This document shows, piece after piece, positions 15,642 through 23,879 of a stretch of DNA of 52,903 bases. Position 1 is the first letter of the stretch. Every line of letters begins with the position of its first letter. The notes below the pieces were generated by a model, which saw only the letters and a program-made list of their open reading frames with translations, was not told the origin of the DNA and ran no database searches. The DNA is taken from contig NZ_WHTD01000041.1 in NCBI RefSeq assembly GCF_009379765.1, positions 1 through 52,903 of the forward strand, written 5' to 3'. Position numbers and translations under genes: made by a program. This stretch comes from Actinophytocola sp. Lineage in GTDB: Bacteria; Actinomycetota; Actinomycetes; Mycobacteriales; Pseudonocardiaceae.

Positions 15642-16289
15642 TCAGTCGACGAGGCCCTCGCGTCGGGCGATGGCGACCGCCTCGAGCTTGGAGCGGGCGC
15701 CGAGCTTGTCGAGGATGCGCTGCACGTGGTTGCGGACGGTGTTGCGGGTGACCCCCAGCCGCGCGCCGATCTCGTCGGTGCTCGCGCCGTTCGCGAGGAG
15801 TCCCAAGGTTTCCTGCTCGCGGGCGGTGAGCGAGGTGCCGGCGCCGCGGACCCGGCCGGTGAGCCGGTCGAGCACGCCGGCGAGCAGGCCCGGGCCGAAC
15901 GCCACCTCGCCGGCCGCGACCTGGCGGACCGCGGTCTCCAGCTCCTCCAGCCGGGAGGACTTGAGCACCAGCCCCGCGCCGCCGGCCTCGGCGACCCGGG
16001 TGGCGACCGAGGTGGTGGCCTCCCCGGTGAGCACGAGCACCCGGGCGCCGGTGACGGACAGGTCCCGGATCGCGCCGATGCCGTCGCCGTCGGGGAGCCT
16101 GCGGTCGAGCACCACGACATCGGGGCGGTGCAACCGGGTCTCGGCGAGCGCCTCGGCGATGGAGCGGGCCCGCGCGACGACCGTGATGCCCTCGGCTCGT
16201 TCGAGGGCCAGCCCGATGGCCTCCGCGACCATGTCGTGGTCCTCGACGAGCACCACCCGGCTCGGCGGCGTCGTCGGTGTCGAAGGCAT
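15642..16289 (-). CDS. LuxR/NarL-family response regulator
   Basis: A 215-residue regulator. Receiver domain with VLVEDHD, phospho-acceptor Asp62 in VVVLDRRLPDG and Lys in LVLKSSR; C-terminal LuxR helix-turn-helix (LTAREQETLGLLANGAS ... VTRNTVRNHVQRIL) at about residues 150-200. The start MPSTPTTPPSRVVLVEDHD at 16289 places the receiver right after a short tail. As first gene of the 16.3-13.7 kb run it may be a second output of the PAS kinase. Confidence 0.9.
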   Translation of the reverse strand: MPSTPTTPPSRVVLVEDHDMVAEAIGLALERAEGITVVARARSIAEALAETRLHRPDVVVLDRRLPDGDGIGAIRDLSVTGARVLVLTGEATTSVATRVAEAGGAGLVLKSSRLEELETAVRQVAAGEVAFGPGLLAGVLDRLTGRVRGAGTSLTAREQETLGLLANGASTDEIGARLGVTRNTVRNHVQRILDKLGARSKLEAVAIARREGLVD

Positions 16290-16731
16290 ACGGCTCGAGT
16301 CCCTGGACGACTGCGGAATAGGCGGACAGTGATGGTACCGCCGTTGCGCCGTTCGGACGTGACCAACGGCACGGTGGGGCGGGAACGGATCAGGGGGGTG
16401 CTCCGTTGTACTGAATGGTCGCTGCCTGGAGCCAGGAAGTAGCTGGGGTTTTCCGGCGGTGTGTTTCCCCCAAGCACCGTCGACGTACCTGAGCTTTCTT
16501 GCGCCAGCGACCAAGAACCGTCGGCCGGACGGGTCCCCCACCCGCCGGCCGGCGGTCCAAGCCCAGCCTCCCGCGAATGTCCTCTTCGGACTGACCGGCG
16601 AGGCTGGGCCCGTCCGGGGGCGCCGGTTCCGCCGCGGCGTCGAGAAAGGGCCCCGTCCCCTGCTACGGTTTTCCCGTGACTGCCGGGTCGGCCCTCCGAG
16701 GCCATGAGCTCGTTGGGTCCCCGGCCACGCC
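16290..16731. other. Long divergent intergenic region
   Basis: About 440 bp between the LuxR-type regulator and the S1-domain gene. No open frame here has a ribosome site or a recognisable protein. It probably holds promoters for both directions, but I see no strong -35/-10 pair. Confidence 0.5.
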
Positions 16732-16807
16732 GTGATCACCCGGCGGGCCAGGGGCCCGCCGCCTCCTGCGTGTTTCTCTCCAAGGGACACGGAAGGGAGG
16801 TGATCAC
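16732..16807 (+). promoter_or_regulatory. Structured leader that can hide the ribosome site of the S1-domain gene
   Basis: GTGATCACC (16732-16740) is exactly complementary to GGTGATCAC (16799-16807), which contains the ribosome site just before the ATG. Between them lies a perfect 9-bp hairpin (16741-16749 with 16753-16761, 3-nt loop). CCTCC at 16762-16766 offers a second, competing partner for GGAGG at 16796-16800. The ribosome site itself is an extended match to the 16S rRNA 3' end. The base pairing is seen directly; a regulatory role is inferred. Confidence 0.5.
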
Positions 16808-17050
16808 ATGTCCCATGTCTCCACTGCCGTCTGGCAGGAGTTCCTCGCCGAGCACGGTGACGGTCGCGCGTTCGACGCGGTCGTCACGAAGGTGCTGCCG
16901 TTCGGCGCGCTCGTCGAGACAGCGCCGGGTGTTCCGGGGCTGCTTCCGCGCGGCGCGTGGACCAGCGAGCCCGAGCACGGTTCGACCATCGCGGTCCGCA
17001 TCGCGACCGCTGACGTCGAGCAGCGTCGGGTGAGTGTCGTGCCGGCGTGA
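16808..17050 (+). CDS. Small single S1 RNA-binding domain protein
   Basis: An 80-residue protein consisting of one S1 domain: FDAVVTKVLPFGALVETAPG, then VPGLLPRGAW and STIAVRIATADVEQRRVSV, the five-strand OB pattern of ribosomal protein S1 repeats. It should bind RNA in the cytoplasm. The ATG is preceded by GGGAGGTGATCAC. A strong terminator follows 8 bp after the stop, so it is monocistronic. Confidence 0.82.
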   Translation: MSHVSTAVWQEFLAEHGDGRAFDAVVTKVLPFGALVETAPGVPGLLPRGAWTSEPEHGSTIAVRIATADVEQRRVSVVPA

Positions 17051-17057
17051 CCGACGG

Positions 17058-17090
17058 GGTGCGGGGGCAGGTTGAGGCTGCCCCCGCACC
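17058..17090 (+). terminator. Terminator hairpin after the S1-domain gene
   Basis: Perfect 13-bp arms (GGTGCGGGGGCAG and its complement) with a 7-nt loop, beginning 8 bp after the stop codon. Very stable GC stem without a T-run, as usual in high-GC actinobacteria. Confidence 0.85.
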
Positions 17091-17282
17091 TCGGGCAGCC
17101 TAAGAAAACCAGGGCTTGCGCGCGACCCCCGCCGAGCACGACCTGGTCGGCCGTCGTGGGCCCGGAAAAGCAGGAAACAGTCGTACACCCGCGCGACGCT
17201 CGGCCTGCTGGTGTCGATCATCGCCGGTGCTTACCGTGCGTCCCGAGTCACTCGCCGAACGTTACCCGAGACCTCGCAACGG

Positions 17283-17690
17283 TCACCCCACCGGCCGGGT
17301 CGGATGCCGTTGTATCCGCGCGGTCACCTCGATCTCGATGCGCATCGCCGGGTCGGCCAGGCCGCACACCTGCATCGTCGCGGCCGGGCGGACCTCGCCG
17401 AAGCATTCCCGCAGCACCGGCCAGCACGGCTCGAAGTCGGCGCGGTCGGGGAGGAGATACCGGACCCGGACGACGTCGGCGAACCCGGCGCCGGCCTCGG
17501 TGAGCGCCGCCCCGATGTTCGCGAGGCACTGTTTCGCCTGCGCCACGACGTCGTCCGCGATCGTCATCGTCGCGTAGTCGTAGCCGGTGGTGCCGGAGAC
17601 GTGGACCCAGTCGCCGTCCACGACCGCGCGGGCGTAGCCGATCCGCTCCTCGAACGTCGACCCGGACACGATCGATCTGCGTGTGTGCAC
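17283..17690 (-). CDS. RidA/YjgF family protein
   Basis: A 135-residue Rid protein. Recognisable parts are GYARAVVDGDWVHVSGTTG, the central QAKQCLANIGAALTEAG helix, VVRVRYLLPD, and the C-terminal arginine-containing PAATMQVCGLADPAMRIEIEV segment. Rid proteins hydrolyse reactive enamine/imine intermediates or related small molecules in the cytoplasm. The start is GTG at 17690; no in-frame ATG is better placed. A broken gene starts 12 bp away on the other strand, so their promoters overlap. Confidence 0.88.
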   Translation of the reverse strand: MHTRRSIVSGSTFEERIGYARAVVDGDWVHVSGTTGYDYATMTIADDVVAQAKQCLANIGAALTEAGAGFADVVRVRYLLPDRADFEPCWPVLRECFGEVRPAATMQVCGLADPAMRIEIEVTARIQRHPTRPVG

Positions 17691-17701
17691 GGTCCGACCC
17701 T

Positions 17702-18903
17702 ATGGTCGGTGGAAACCCGCTCGACCTGGAGTTCCGGATCCGGCACAAGTACCGGCCGTTCGACCTGATCGCCCCGCGGTTCGTCCAGTACGACACGGCC
17801 GTCGGGCGCGTCCGGTCGACGCTGGTCGACACCGGTGGACGGCGCCGTGGTGGCGTCGGTGCCGGCGGCGCTGCCCGCGCCGTTCGGCTTCACCGTGGTG
17901 GTCAACGAGAACGCGGTGACGGTGCTGGCCGACCCGACCGGGACGGGCACCGGCTGGCAGCCGCTGCTGACCGAGCGGGAACGGCGTGCGGCGCGGTGAT
18001 CGACCTGCGCGACCCGCGGGTGCTGGGTGGGCTGAGCTACGGCTACGGCGGTCGCGGCGACGTGCTGCTCGGCCGGGTGCGGGCCGGGTACTTCGGCCAG
18101 GCAGGCGTGCGCGACCCGCACGTCGTGCAGCACGCCGACGGCCGCCCGGTCATCCGCGGCGGCAAGCTCTACCTGACGCTCACCAACGCCGGGCTCGGGT
18201 TCTTCCAGCAGGCGCACTGGGCGGTGTGGACGCTGGACCTGGCGGACCCGACCCGGCTGGAGCAGGTCGCGACGCTGTTCTTCACGCGCGACGGGGTGGT
18301 GCTGGGCGACCACGCCGGCCAGATCGTGTACGACCGCGGCCGGTTCATCCTGGCCATGAGCTCCTGGGGCGACTTCGACTTCGCCGGCGTGCACGTCCGG
18401 CACGCGACGACGACCGCCGACGTGCTGTCCGGCGTGCACGTGCTGGCCACCGAGCCGCTGCCGCTGCCCACCGAGGTGAGCTCCTGGGACCCGGCGCTGA
18501 CCCGGATCGGCGGCCGGTGGCACGTGGCGTTCGTGGAGAGCCCGGCCCAGCAGCCGGCGTTCGAGTTCCACCCCGCGCTGGCGGCGGGCCCGCGTGGCGC
18601 CGGCCGTGCCGAGGACCTCGCGCTGCTGGGCGCCGAACCTCGGTGGACCAGACCGAGGGCACGATCCTCCAGTGCTTCGGCGGACAGTGGTACGTCCTGG
18701 CGAGCGACGGCGACGCCCGCGAGTACAAGGTCTACGACCCGCGGATGCGGTTGCTGGGCACGATGAACGCGCCGTACGGCACGAACATCCCGCACCCGAT
18801 GGCGGTCCCGGTCCGCGACGGCTGGTGGCTGCTGACCTTCGACGGCACCCAGTACGCCGAGCCGGTGCTGGGGTACGGCGGCCACCGCGACTTCGTCGTA
18901 TGA
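17702..18903 (+). pseudogene. Broken gene, possibly a beta-propeller (GH43-like) protein
   Basis: Protein-like sequence continues through three frame changes. Segment 1 (17702 to ~17832) reads MVGGNPLDLEFRIRHKYRPF; segment 2 (~17835-17996) reads VDGAVVASVPAALPAPFGFT; segment 3 (17996 to ~18640) reads VIDLRDPRVLGG and includes SSWDPALTRIGGRWHVAFVE; segment 4 (18643-18903) reads VDQTEGTILQCFGGQWYV and ends GGHRDFVV. Repeated blade-like motifs (GGRWHV, GGQWYV, RDGWWLLTF) suggest a five-bladed propeller as in GH43-type proteins, but I do not recognise the family firmly. Segments 2 and 3 overlap in GTGA, so two adjacent genes is an alternative to the second shift. Confidence 0.65.
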
Positions 18904-18947
18904 CCGGCTGATCGCGGCGCGGCCGCGGGCCGCGCGGGCTCAGCCGG
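18904..18947. terminator. Nested hairpin between the broken gene and phoU
   Basis: Outer 8-bp arms CCGGCTGA (18904-18911) / TCAGCCGG (18940-18947) enclose inner 8-bp arms GCGCGGCC / GGCCGCGC (18917-18935) with a 3-nt loop. It fills the gap between convergent genes and includes the phoU stop codon, so it can act for both. Confidence 0.7.
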
Positions 18948-19587
18948 CCGGGATGGCGCCCGTCACCGCGAAGTCGAGGCGTTTGGCCACCGAGACCGTC
19001 TGGTCGGCGAAGCGCTCGTAGTACCGGGCGAGCAGTGCCAGCGACATCGCCGACGGGACGCCGTGCGACCAGCCTGGGGCGGTGATCGCGGCCATCACGC
19101 CGGCGTGTAGGGCGTCGACCTTCTGGTCGGTCTCGTTCAGCTCGGCGAAGCCGCACGCGTCCGGGTGGCGGACCAGCTCGACGAGCCGCTCGGCCATCGC
19201 CACGGTGATCCGGCCCAGCTCGGCGAACGCGTCCGCCAGCTCGGCCGGCACCGGGGCGTCGGGGTGGGTGAGCCGGACATGGTCGGCGACGTGCGCGGCC
19301 AGGTCGCCCATGCGCTCGATCTTGTTCGTGCAGTACACCGCGGAGAGCACCACCCGCAGGTCCGTGGCCACCGGCGCCTGCAACGCCAGCACCTGCTGCG
19401 CCAGGTCCTCGCACCGGTCCCGCCCGCGGTCGAGCTCGGCGTCCTCGTCCTGCACCCGTCTGGCCAGCTCCACGTCCCCCGTCCGCACCGCCTGACCGGC
19501 CGATCGCATCGCTTCGGCGGCGTGCGCGCACATCTCGGCCAGCTGCTCGCGGAGCTCGTTCAGCTGGCTGTGGAATGTCTCTCGCAT
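18940..19587 (-). CDS. phoU: Phosphate signalling protein PhoU
   Basis: A 215-residue all-helical protein with two PhoU repeats: MRETFHSQLNELREQLAEMC at the start, then VQDEDAELDRGRDRCEDLA, the metal-binding NKIERMGDLAAHVAD of repeat 1, and ALLARYYERFADQTVSVAKR of repeat 2. PhoU links the Pst phosphate transporter to the PhoR-type kinase and represses the Pho response. No pst or pho kinase genes are nearby. The start at 19587 is chosen because it begins the conserved N-terminus; an upstream start would add an unrelated tail running into a terminator hairpin. Confidence 0.92.
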   Translation of the reverse strand: MRETFHSQLNELREQLAEMCAHAAEAMRSAGQAVRTGDVELARRVQDEDAELDRGRDRCEDLAQQVLALQAPVATDLRVVLSAVYCTNKIERMGDLAAHVADHVRLTHPDAPVPAELADAFAELGRITVAMAERLVELVRHPDACGFAELNETDQKVDALHAGVMAAITAPGWSHGVPSAMSLALLARYYERFADQTVSVAKRLDFAVTGAIPAG

Positions 19588-19602
19588 GGATCCTTCCGCC
19601 CT

Positions 19603-19638
19603 GTGCCCGGAGTGGCGGAGCGTCGCCACCCCGGGCAC
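19603..19638 (-). terminator. Hairpin after the aldo/keto reductase gene
   Basis: A 15-bp stem with one mismatch (GTGCCCGG-A-GTGGCG against CGCCAC-C-CCGGGCAC) and a 6-nt loop. It lies between the reductase stop and the phoU start on the same strand, separating the two units. Confidence 0.75.
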
Positions 19639-19650
19639 GGTTCGGGCAGG

Positions 19651-20676
19651 TCAGCGGCGGCGCAACGAGCTGTCGGCCAGGGCCGGTGGCGCGTAGTAGC
19701 TGTCCGCGGTGTTGAGGTCGGTGCCCGGGGGCACGATCTCGTCGATCCGGTCCAGCACCTCCGCACCGAGCGCCACATCGGCGCCGGTCAGCAGGCTCTC
19801 GAGGTGCTCCATCTTACGCGGTCCGATGATCACCGACGTCACCGCCGGGTGGGCGAGGACGAAGCCGACCGCCAGGTGCGGCAGCGGGAGGCCCGCCTCG
19901 TCGGCGAGCTTGGCCAGGTCGCGGACCGCCTCCAGCTTGCGGGCGTTGCCCGGCACCGACGGGTCGAACTTGTGCCGCTCGGTGCTCGCGCGGCCGCCGG
20001 CCGCCATGACGTCCGTGGTCGCCGAGTACCTGCCGGACAGCCATCCCGCCGCCAGCGGTCCCCAGGTCAGCACACCCATCCCGTAGCGCTGCGCGGTCGG
20101 CAGCACCGCCGCCTCCACGCCACGCGACAGGATCGAGTACGGCGGCTGCTCGCTGCGGAACCGCACGTGCCCGCGCCGCTCCGCGACCCACTGCGCCTCG
20201 ACGATCTGCTCGGCCGGGAACGTGGAGGTGCCGACGGCCCGGACCTTGCCGGCGCGGACCAGGTCGGTCAGCGTGCCGAGGGTCTCGTCGATGTCGGTCG
20301 TCGGGTCCGGCCGGTGGACCTGGTAGAGGTCGATGTGGTCGGTGCCCAGCCGGCGCAGGCTGTTCTCGATCTCGCGAACGAGCCAGCGCCGGGAGTTGCC
20401 GCGGTGGTTGGCGTCCGGGCCCATCGGCAGGTGCGCCTTCGTCGCGAGCACGACGTCGTCGCGCCTGCCCTCGAGCGCCTTGCCGAGGATCTCCTCGGAC
20501 TCGCCGTCGGAGTAGGCGTCGGCGGTGTCGACGAAGTTGATGCCGGCGTCGAGCGCGCGGTGGATGATCCGCACGCTGTCGTCGTGGTCGGGGTTGCCCA
20601 GGGCGCCGAACATCATCGTGCCGAGCGCGAACTCGCTCACCGAGATACCGGTGCCGCCGAGGATCCTGCGCTTCAT
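19651..20676 (-). CDS. Aldo/keto reductase
   Basis: A 341-residue NADPH-dependent oxidoreductase starting MKRRILGGTGISVSEFALGT. The catalytic tetrad is visible: Asp and Tyr in FVDTADAYSDGESEEILGKA, Lys in VLATKAHLP, His in IDLYQVHRPD; the cofactor site near the C-terminus reads TSVIIGPRKMEHLE. It reduces aldehydes or ketones in the cytoplasm; the substrate is unknown. It is divergent from an MmyB-like regulator, the common arrangement for regulator and target. Confidence 0.92.
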   Translation of the reverse strand: MKRRILGGTGISVSEFALGTMMFGALGNPDHDDSVRIIHRALDAGINFVDTADAYSDGESEEILGKALEGRRDDVVLATKAHLPMGPDANHRGNSRRWLVREIENSLRRLGTDHIDLYQVHRPDPTTDIDETLGTLTDLVRAGKVRAVGTSTFPAEQIVEAQWVAERRGHVRFRSEQPPYSILSRGVEAAVLPTAQRYGMGVLTWGPLAAGWLSGRYSATTDVMAAGGRASTERHKFDPSVPGNARKLEAVRDLAKLADEAGLPLPHLAVGFVLAHPAVTSVIIGPRKMEHLESLLTGADVALGAEVLDRIDEIVPPGTDLNTADSYYAPPALADSSLRRR

Positions 20677-20781
20677 CAGGTACTGCCTCCATGCTTGGTC
20701 GGGATACGCCACCCAGCCTCGCCACGCGGCCCGCGAACAACCAGGTACGCCTCAACCCGGGTCTGCCAGAACCACCTGGCG

Positions 20782-20787
20782 GATAAT
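20782..20787 (+). promoter_or_regulatory. Probable -10 box of the MmyB-like regulator (leaderless)
   Basis: GATAAT ends 7 bp before the ATG at 20795, which would put the transcript start at or next to the start codon. There is no ribosome site in front of either candidate ATG (20786 or 20795), consistent with a leaderless message. No clear -35 is seen. Confidence 0.45.
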
Positions 20788-20794
20788 GGGTCGC

Positions 20795-21646
20795 ATGGGT
20801 CACGCGGAGGACGAGGTCACCCCGTTCCTGAAGGCGCGCAGGGCAGCACTCGACCCGGTGCGGCTCGGCCTGCCCGACGGGCCGGCCAAGCGGCGGGTGC
20901 GCGGGCTGCGCCGCGAGGAGGTCGCGCAGCTCGCCGGGATCAGCGTCGACTACTACACACGCATCGAGCAGGGCCGCGCGCAGGCGATCTCGGACGCGGT
21001 GCTGGACGCGATCGCCCGCGCGCTGCGGCTCACCCGCAACGAGCACACCTACCTGCGCAACATCACCCAGCCGCGGCGCCGCTCGGGCGAGTGCACGCCG
21101 CCGGGCCCGCGAGCCAGGGTGCGCCCGCAGATCCAGGAGCTGCTCGACGCCATGGACGAGTCCGTGCCGGCCATGGTCTACGGGCCGGGCATGGACATCC
21201 TGGCGTGGAACCGGCTCGCCACCCGGATCTCGTTCGACTACGACGCGCTGCCCGAGCCGCGGCTCAACTCCGCCTACCTGGTGTTCCTGCACCCCGACGC
21301 GAAGGCGTTCTACCCGGACTGGGAGGCCATGGCCGAGGAGATCGTCGCGGGCCTGCGGGTCGACGACGGCGAGTACCCGGACGAGCCGCGGGTGCAGCAG
21401 GTCATCTGCGAGCTGCGCGACGGGAGCGAGGAGTTCGCGCGGCTCTGGGAGGCGCGGGAGGTGCGGGAGCGCGACCACGGCACCAAGCGCATCCGCAACC
21501 CCGAGGTCGGCGAGCTCGTCCTCACCTACGAGGCGTTCGCCCTGCCCACCGACCCCGAGCAGCGGCTCTGCACGTACACCGCGCCGAAGGGCTCGGTCGC
21601 CGAGGAGCGGCTGCGGACCCTCGCGCTCGGCGTCGGTGCCCGCTGA
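20795..21646 (+). CDS. XRE-family regulator with MmyB-like ligand domain
   Basis: A 283-residue regulator. The N-terminal helix-turn-helix reads LRREEVAQLAGISVDYYTRI followed by EQGRAQAISDAVLDAIARAL. The C-terminal MmyB-like PAS domain includes VPAMVYGPGMDILAWNRLA and FLHPDAKAFYPDWEAMAEEI, ending LCTYTAPKGSVAEERLRTLA. Such proteins bind fatty-acid-like or aromatic ligands and usually control an adjacent divergent oxidoreductase, here the aldo/keto reductase. Start 20795 or 20786 (three residues longer). Confidence 0.9.
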   Translation: MGHAEDEVTPFLKARRAALDPVRLGLPDGPAKRRVRGLRREEVAQLAGISVDYYTRIEQGRAQAISDAVLDAIARALRLTRNEHTYLRNITQPRRRSGECTPPGPRARVRPQIQELLDAMDESVPAMVYGPGMDILAWNRLATRISFDYDALPEPRLNSAYLVFLHPDAKAFYPDWEAMAEEIVAGLRVDDGEYPDEPRVQQVICELRDGSEEFARLWEAREVRERDHGTKRIRNPEVGELVLTYEAFALPTDPEQRLCTYTAPKGSVAEERLRTLALGVGAR

Positions 21647-21724
21647 GCCAGCGACTGAAGCCCGCGAGTCCCCGTTCCGGACCCCCGAGGCCCCCATTCC
21701 GAACGGCAGGCCCCGGCAAGAGTC

Positions 21725-21835
21725 GCGAGTCCAACACTCGCGACCTCTGAGTCCAACACTCGCGCACGTTCCGAATGTTGGACTCACGGGTTCTGGGCGT
21801 TGGACTCGCGGGTCCGGAACGTTGGACTCGCGGGG
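21725..21835. repeat. 22-bp dispersed repeat cluster, inverted plus direct units
   Basis: Two units in minus orientation (GCGAGTCCAAC at 21725 and the variant CTGAGTCCAAC at 21747) are followed by three plus-orientation units (GTTGGACTCACGGGT at 21777, GTTGGACTCGCGGGT at 21799, GTTGGACTCGCGGGG at 21821). All spacings are 22 bp. The two arms face each other across about 20 bp and could fold into a long stem. The cluster lies between two convergent genes. Confidence 0.9.
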
Positions 21836-21849
21836 GAGGGTCGGTCGGG

Positions 21850-23247
21850 TCAGCCGCGGCGGGGGAGCAGCAGCGCGACCACGGCCCCCGCCGCGACCAC
21901 GGCCGCGCCCACCCACAGGGCCGGGCCGAGGCCGGCGACGAACGAGGCCGGCGAGCCGTAGCCGCCCCGGGCGGCGAACACCGAGGCGAGCACCGCGACC
22001 CCGACCGCCACGCCGAGCTCGCGCAGCGTGTTGTTCGTGCCGGACGCCACGCCGTGCGAGTCCACCGGGACGCTCGCCAGCGTCGTCGTGCTCATCGGGG
22101 CGAACGTCAGGCCCATGCCGATCCCGGCCAGGGCGAGCGGCACCACCAGCGCCGGGTACGCGACGGCCACGGTGCTCGCCACCGAGATCCAGCCGAGCCC
22201 GGCCGCGAGCAGCAGCTGGCCGGTGGCGATCAGCACCCGCGCGCCGACCCGGCCCACCAGCAGGCCCGCGAGCGGCGCGACCACCATCGGCGCCATCGTC
22301 CACGGCAGCGTGCGCACCCCGGCCTCGAGCGGGCTGAGGCCCTGCACCACCTGGAAGAACTGCGCCAGCAGGAACACCGAGCCGAACACGCCCGCGGAGA
22401 ACGTGAACGCGACCGCGTTGACCACGCTGAACCCGCGGGACCGGAACAGCCGCAGCGGCAGCATCGGCGCCGCGGCCCGCCGCTCCCAGGCGAGGAACGC
22501 GGCGAGCAGCACCCCGCCGCCGATCAGCGCGGTCAGCACCGGCCGGGAGGTCCAGCCGTGGTCCGAGCCGTGCACGACTCCCCACACCGCGGCCAGCACG
22601 CCGCCCGAGGACAGCACCAGCCCGAGCGGGTCGAGCCGCCGCGCGCCACCGCGCGACTCACGCAGGACGAGCGCCGCCACCGGCACGGCGACGAGCCCGA
22701 CCGGCACGTTCAGCCAGAAGATCCACGTCCAGTCCAGGCCGTCGGTCACCGCACCGCCGACCACCGGGCCGACCGCGACACCCAGCCCGCTGATCCCGCC
22801 CCAGATGCCGACCGCCGCGTTGCGCAGCCGCTCCGGAACCCCGGCGGCGAGCAGCGTGAGCGACAGCGGCATCACCGCGGCGCCTGCCGCGCCCTGCACC
22901 GCCCTGGCCGCGGTCAGCATCCACGGCTCGGTGGCCAGCGCGCAGGCCGCGGACGCCACGGTGAACAGGCTGATGCCGAACAGGAACATCCGCCGCCTGC
23001 CCAGCCGGTCGCCGAGCGCGGCCGCGGTGAGCAGCAGCGCGGCGAACGAGAGCGTGTAGGCGTTGACGAACCACTGCAGGTCGGTCAGCGACGCGCCGAG
23101 GTTCGTCTTGATCACCGGCAGCGCCGTCGTCACCACCAGGTTGTCCAGCGTGACCATGAACATCGGGATGCCGACCGCGGCGAGTACGGCCCCCAGCGGA
23201 CGGCGCGGTGGGACAGGAGTGACCGGGGGCGCGAGCACGGTGGACAT
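21850..23247 (-). CDS. MFS drug exporter, DHA2 (EmrB/QacA) family
   Basis: A 465-residue membrane protein with about 14 hydrophobic segments. Motif A is LGDRLGRRRMFLFG after the second segment, motif D1-like MVTLDNLVVTTALP is in the first, and GPVVGGAVTDGLDWTWIFWL matches motif C of drug:proton antiporters. It should export lipophilic compounds with proton influx. The divergent tetR and the shared operator region make substrate-induced derepression likely. Confidence 0.93.
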   Translation of the reverse strand: MSTVLAPPVTPVPPRRPLGAVLAAVGIPMFMVTLDNLVVTTALPVIKTNLGASLTDLQWFVNAYTLSFAALLLTAAALGDRLGRRRMFLFGISLFTVASAACALATEPWMLTAARAVQGAAGAAVMPLSLTLLAAGVPERLRNAAVGIWGGISGLGVAVGPVVGGAVTDGLDWTWIFWLNVPVGLVAVPVAALVLRESRGGARRLDPLGLVLSSGGVLAAVWGVVHGSDHGWTSRPVLTALIGGGVLLAAFLAWERRAAAPMLPLRLFRSRGFSVVNAVAFTFSAGVFGSVFLLAQFFQVVQGLSPLEAGVRTLPWTMAPMVVAPLAGLLVGRVGARVLIATGQLLLAAGLGWISVASTVAVAYPALVVPLALAGIGMGLTFAPMSTTTLASVPVDSHGVASGTNNTLRELGVAVGVAVLASVFAARGGYGSPASFVAGLGPALWVGAAVVAAGAVVALLLPRRG

Positions 23248-23264
23248 CGGGGTCTCCTGGTTGT

Positions 23265-23304
23265 AATCGACTGATAACTACGAAAGTAGCTATCGACTGA
23301 TAAC
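23265..23304. promoter_or_regulatory. Operator region between MFS exporter and tetR
   Basis: ATCGACTGATAAC occurs twice in direct orientation (23266-23278 and 23292-23304), 26 bp apart; the second copy also contains TATC-GACT-GATA, a short palindrome. Between them is CTAC-GAAA-GTAG. The 26-bp spacing puts both boxes close to the same DNA face. Likely sites for the adjacent TetR protein. Confidence 0.6.
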
Positions 23305-23330
23305 ATGTCAACGGGCTTCCAGGAGGTGTC

Positions 23331-23879
23331 ATGGCAAGGACCCGGCTGACCGCCGCGGAACGCAGCGAGCAGCTGGTGGACGCGGCCATCAAGGCGTTCG
23401 CCGGCACGGGTTACGCGGGCACGTCCACCGACGACATCGCGCGGCTCGCGGGCGTCTCGCAGCCCTACGTCATCCGGCTGTTCGGCTCGAAGCAGCGGCT
23501 GTTCCTCGCCGGCGTCGAGCATGCCTGCGGCCGGATCGAGCAGGCGTTCAGCGACGCCGGGCCGGCCGAGCTCGCGGACCTCGCGCCCGCGTTCGACCGG
23601 CTGCTCACCGAGCGGGACTTCCTCGCGATGTTGCTGCACGGCTTCGCGGCCAGCGCAGACCCGGTCATCGGCGCGTGCGTGCGGGAGCGCTTCGGCCGGA
23701 TCTACACCCTGGTCAAGGAGCTCAGCGGGGCCGAGGTCGTGGAGGTCCGCGGCTTCCTCGCCACCGGCATGCTGCTGACCGTGCTGGCGTCCATGCAGGT
23801 CGTCGGCCCGGACGCGGTCGCGCGCGAGCCGTGGATGACCGAGATCATCGGCTCGTTCGACCGCCTGGACATCGAGTGA
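23331..23879 (+). CDS. TetR-family transcriptional regulator
   Basis: A 182-residue repressor. N-terminal helix-turn-helix: QLVDAAIKAFAGTGYAGTST then DDIARLAGVSQPYVIRLFGS. The C-terminal half is the variable helical ligand domain. A GGAGG ribosome site lies 5 bp before the ATG at 23331. It is divergent from the MFS exporter, whose expression it probably represses. Confidence 0.92.
   Translation: MARTRLTAAERSEQLVDAAIKAFAGTGYAGTSTDDIARLAGVSQPYVIRLFGSKQRLFLAGVEHACGRIEQAFSDAGPAELADLAPAFDRLLTERDFLAMLLHGFAASADPVIGACVRERFGRIYTLVKELSGAEVVEVRGFLATGMLLTVLASMQVVGPDAVAREPWMTEIIGSFDRLDIE

Noticed and set aside
16459..16707. 82-residue plus-strand open frame upstream of the S1-domain gene
   Set aside because: No ribosome site, no domain, and composition typical of non-coding high-GC DNA.
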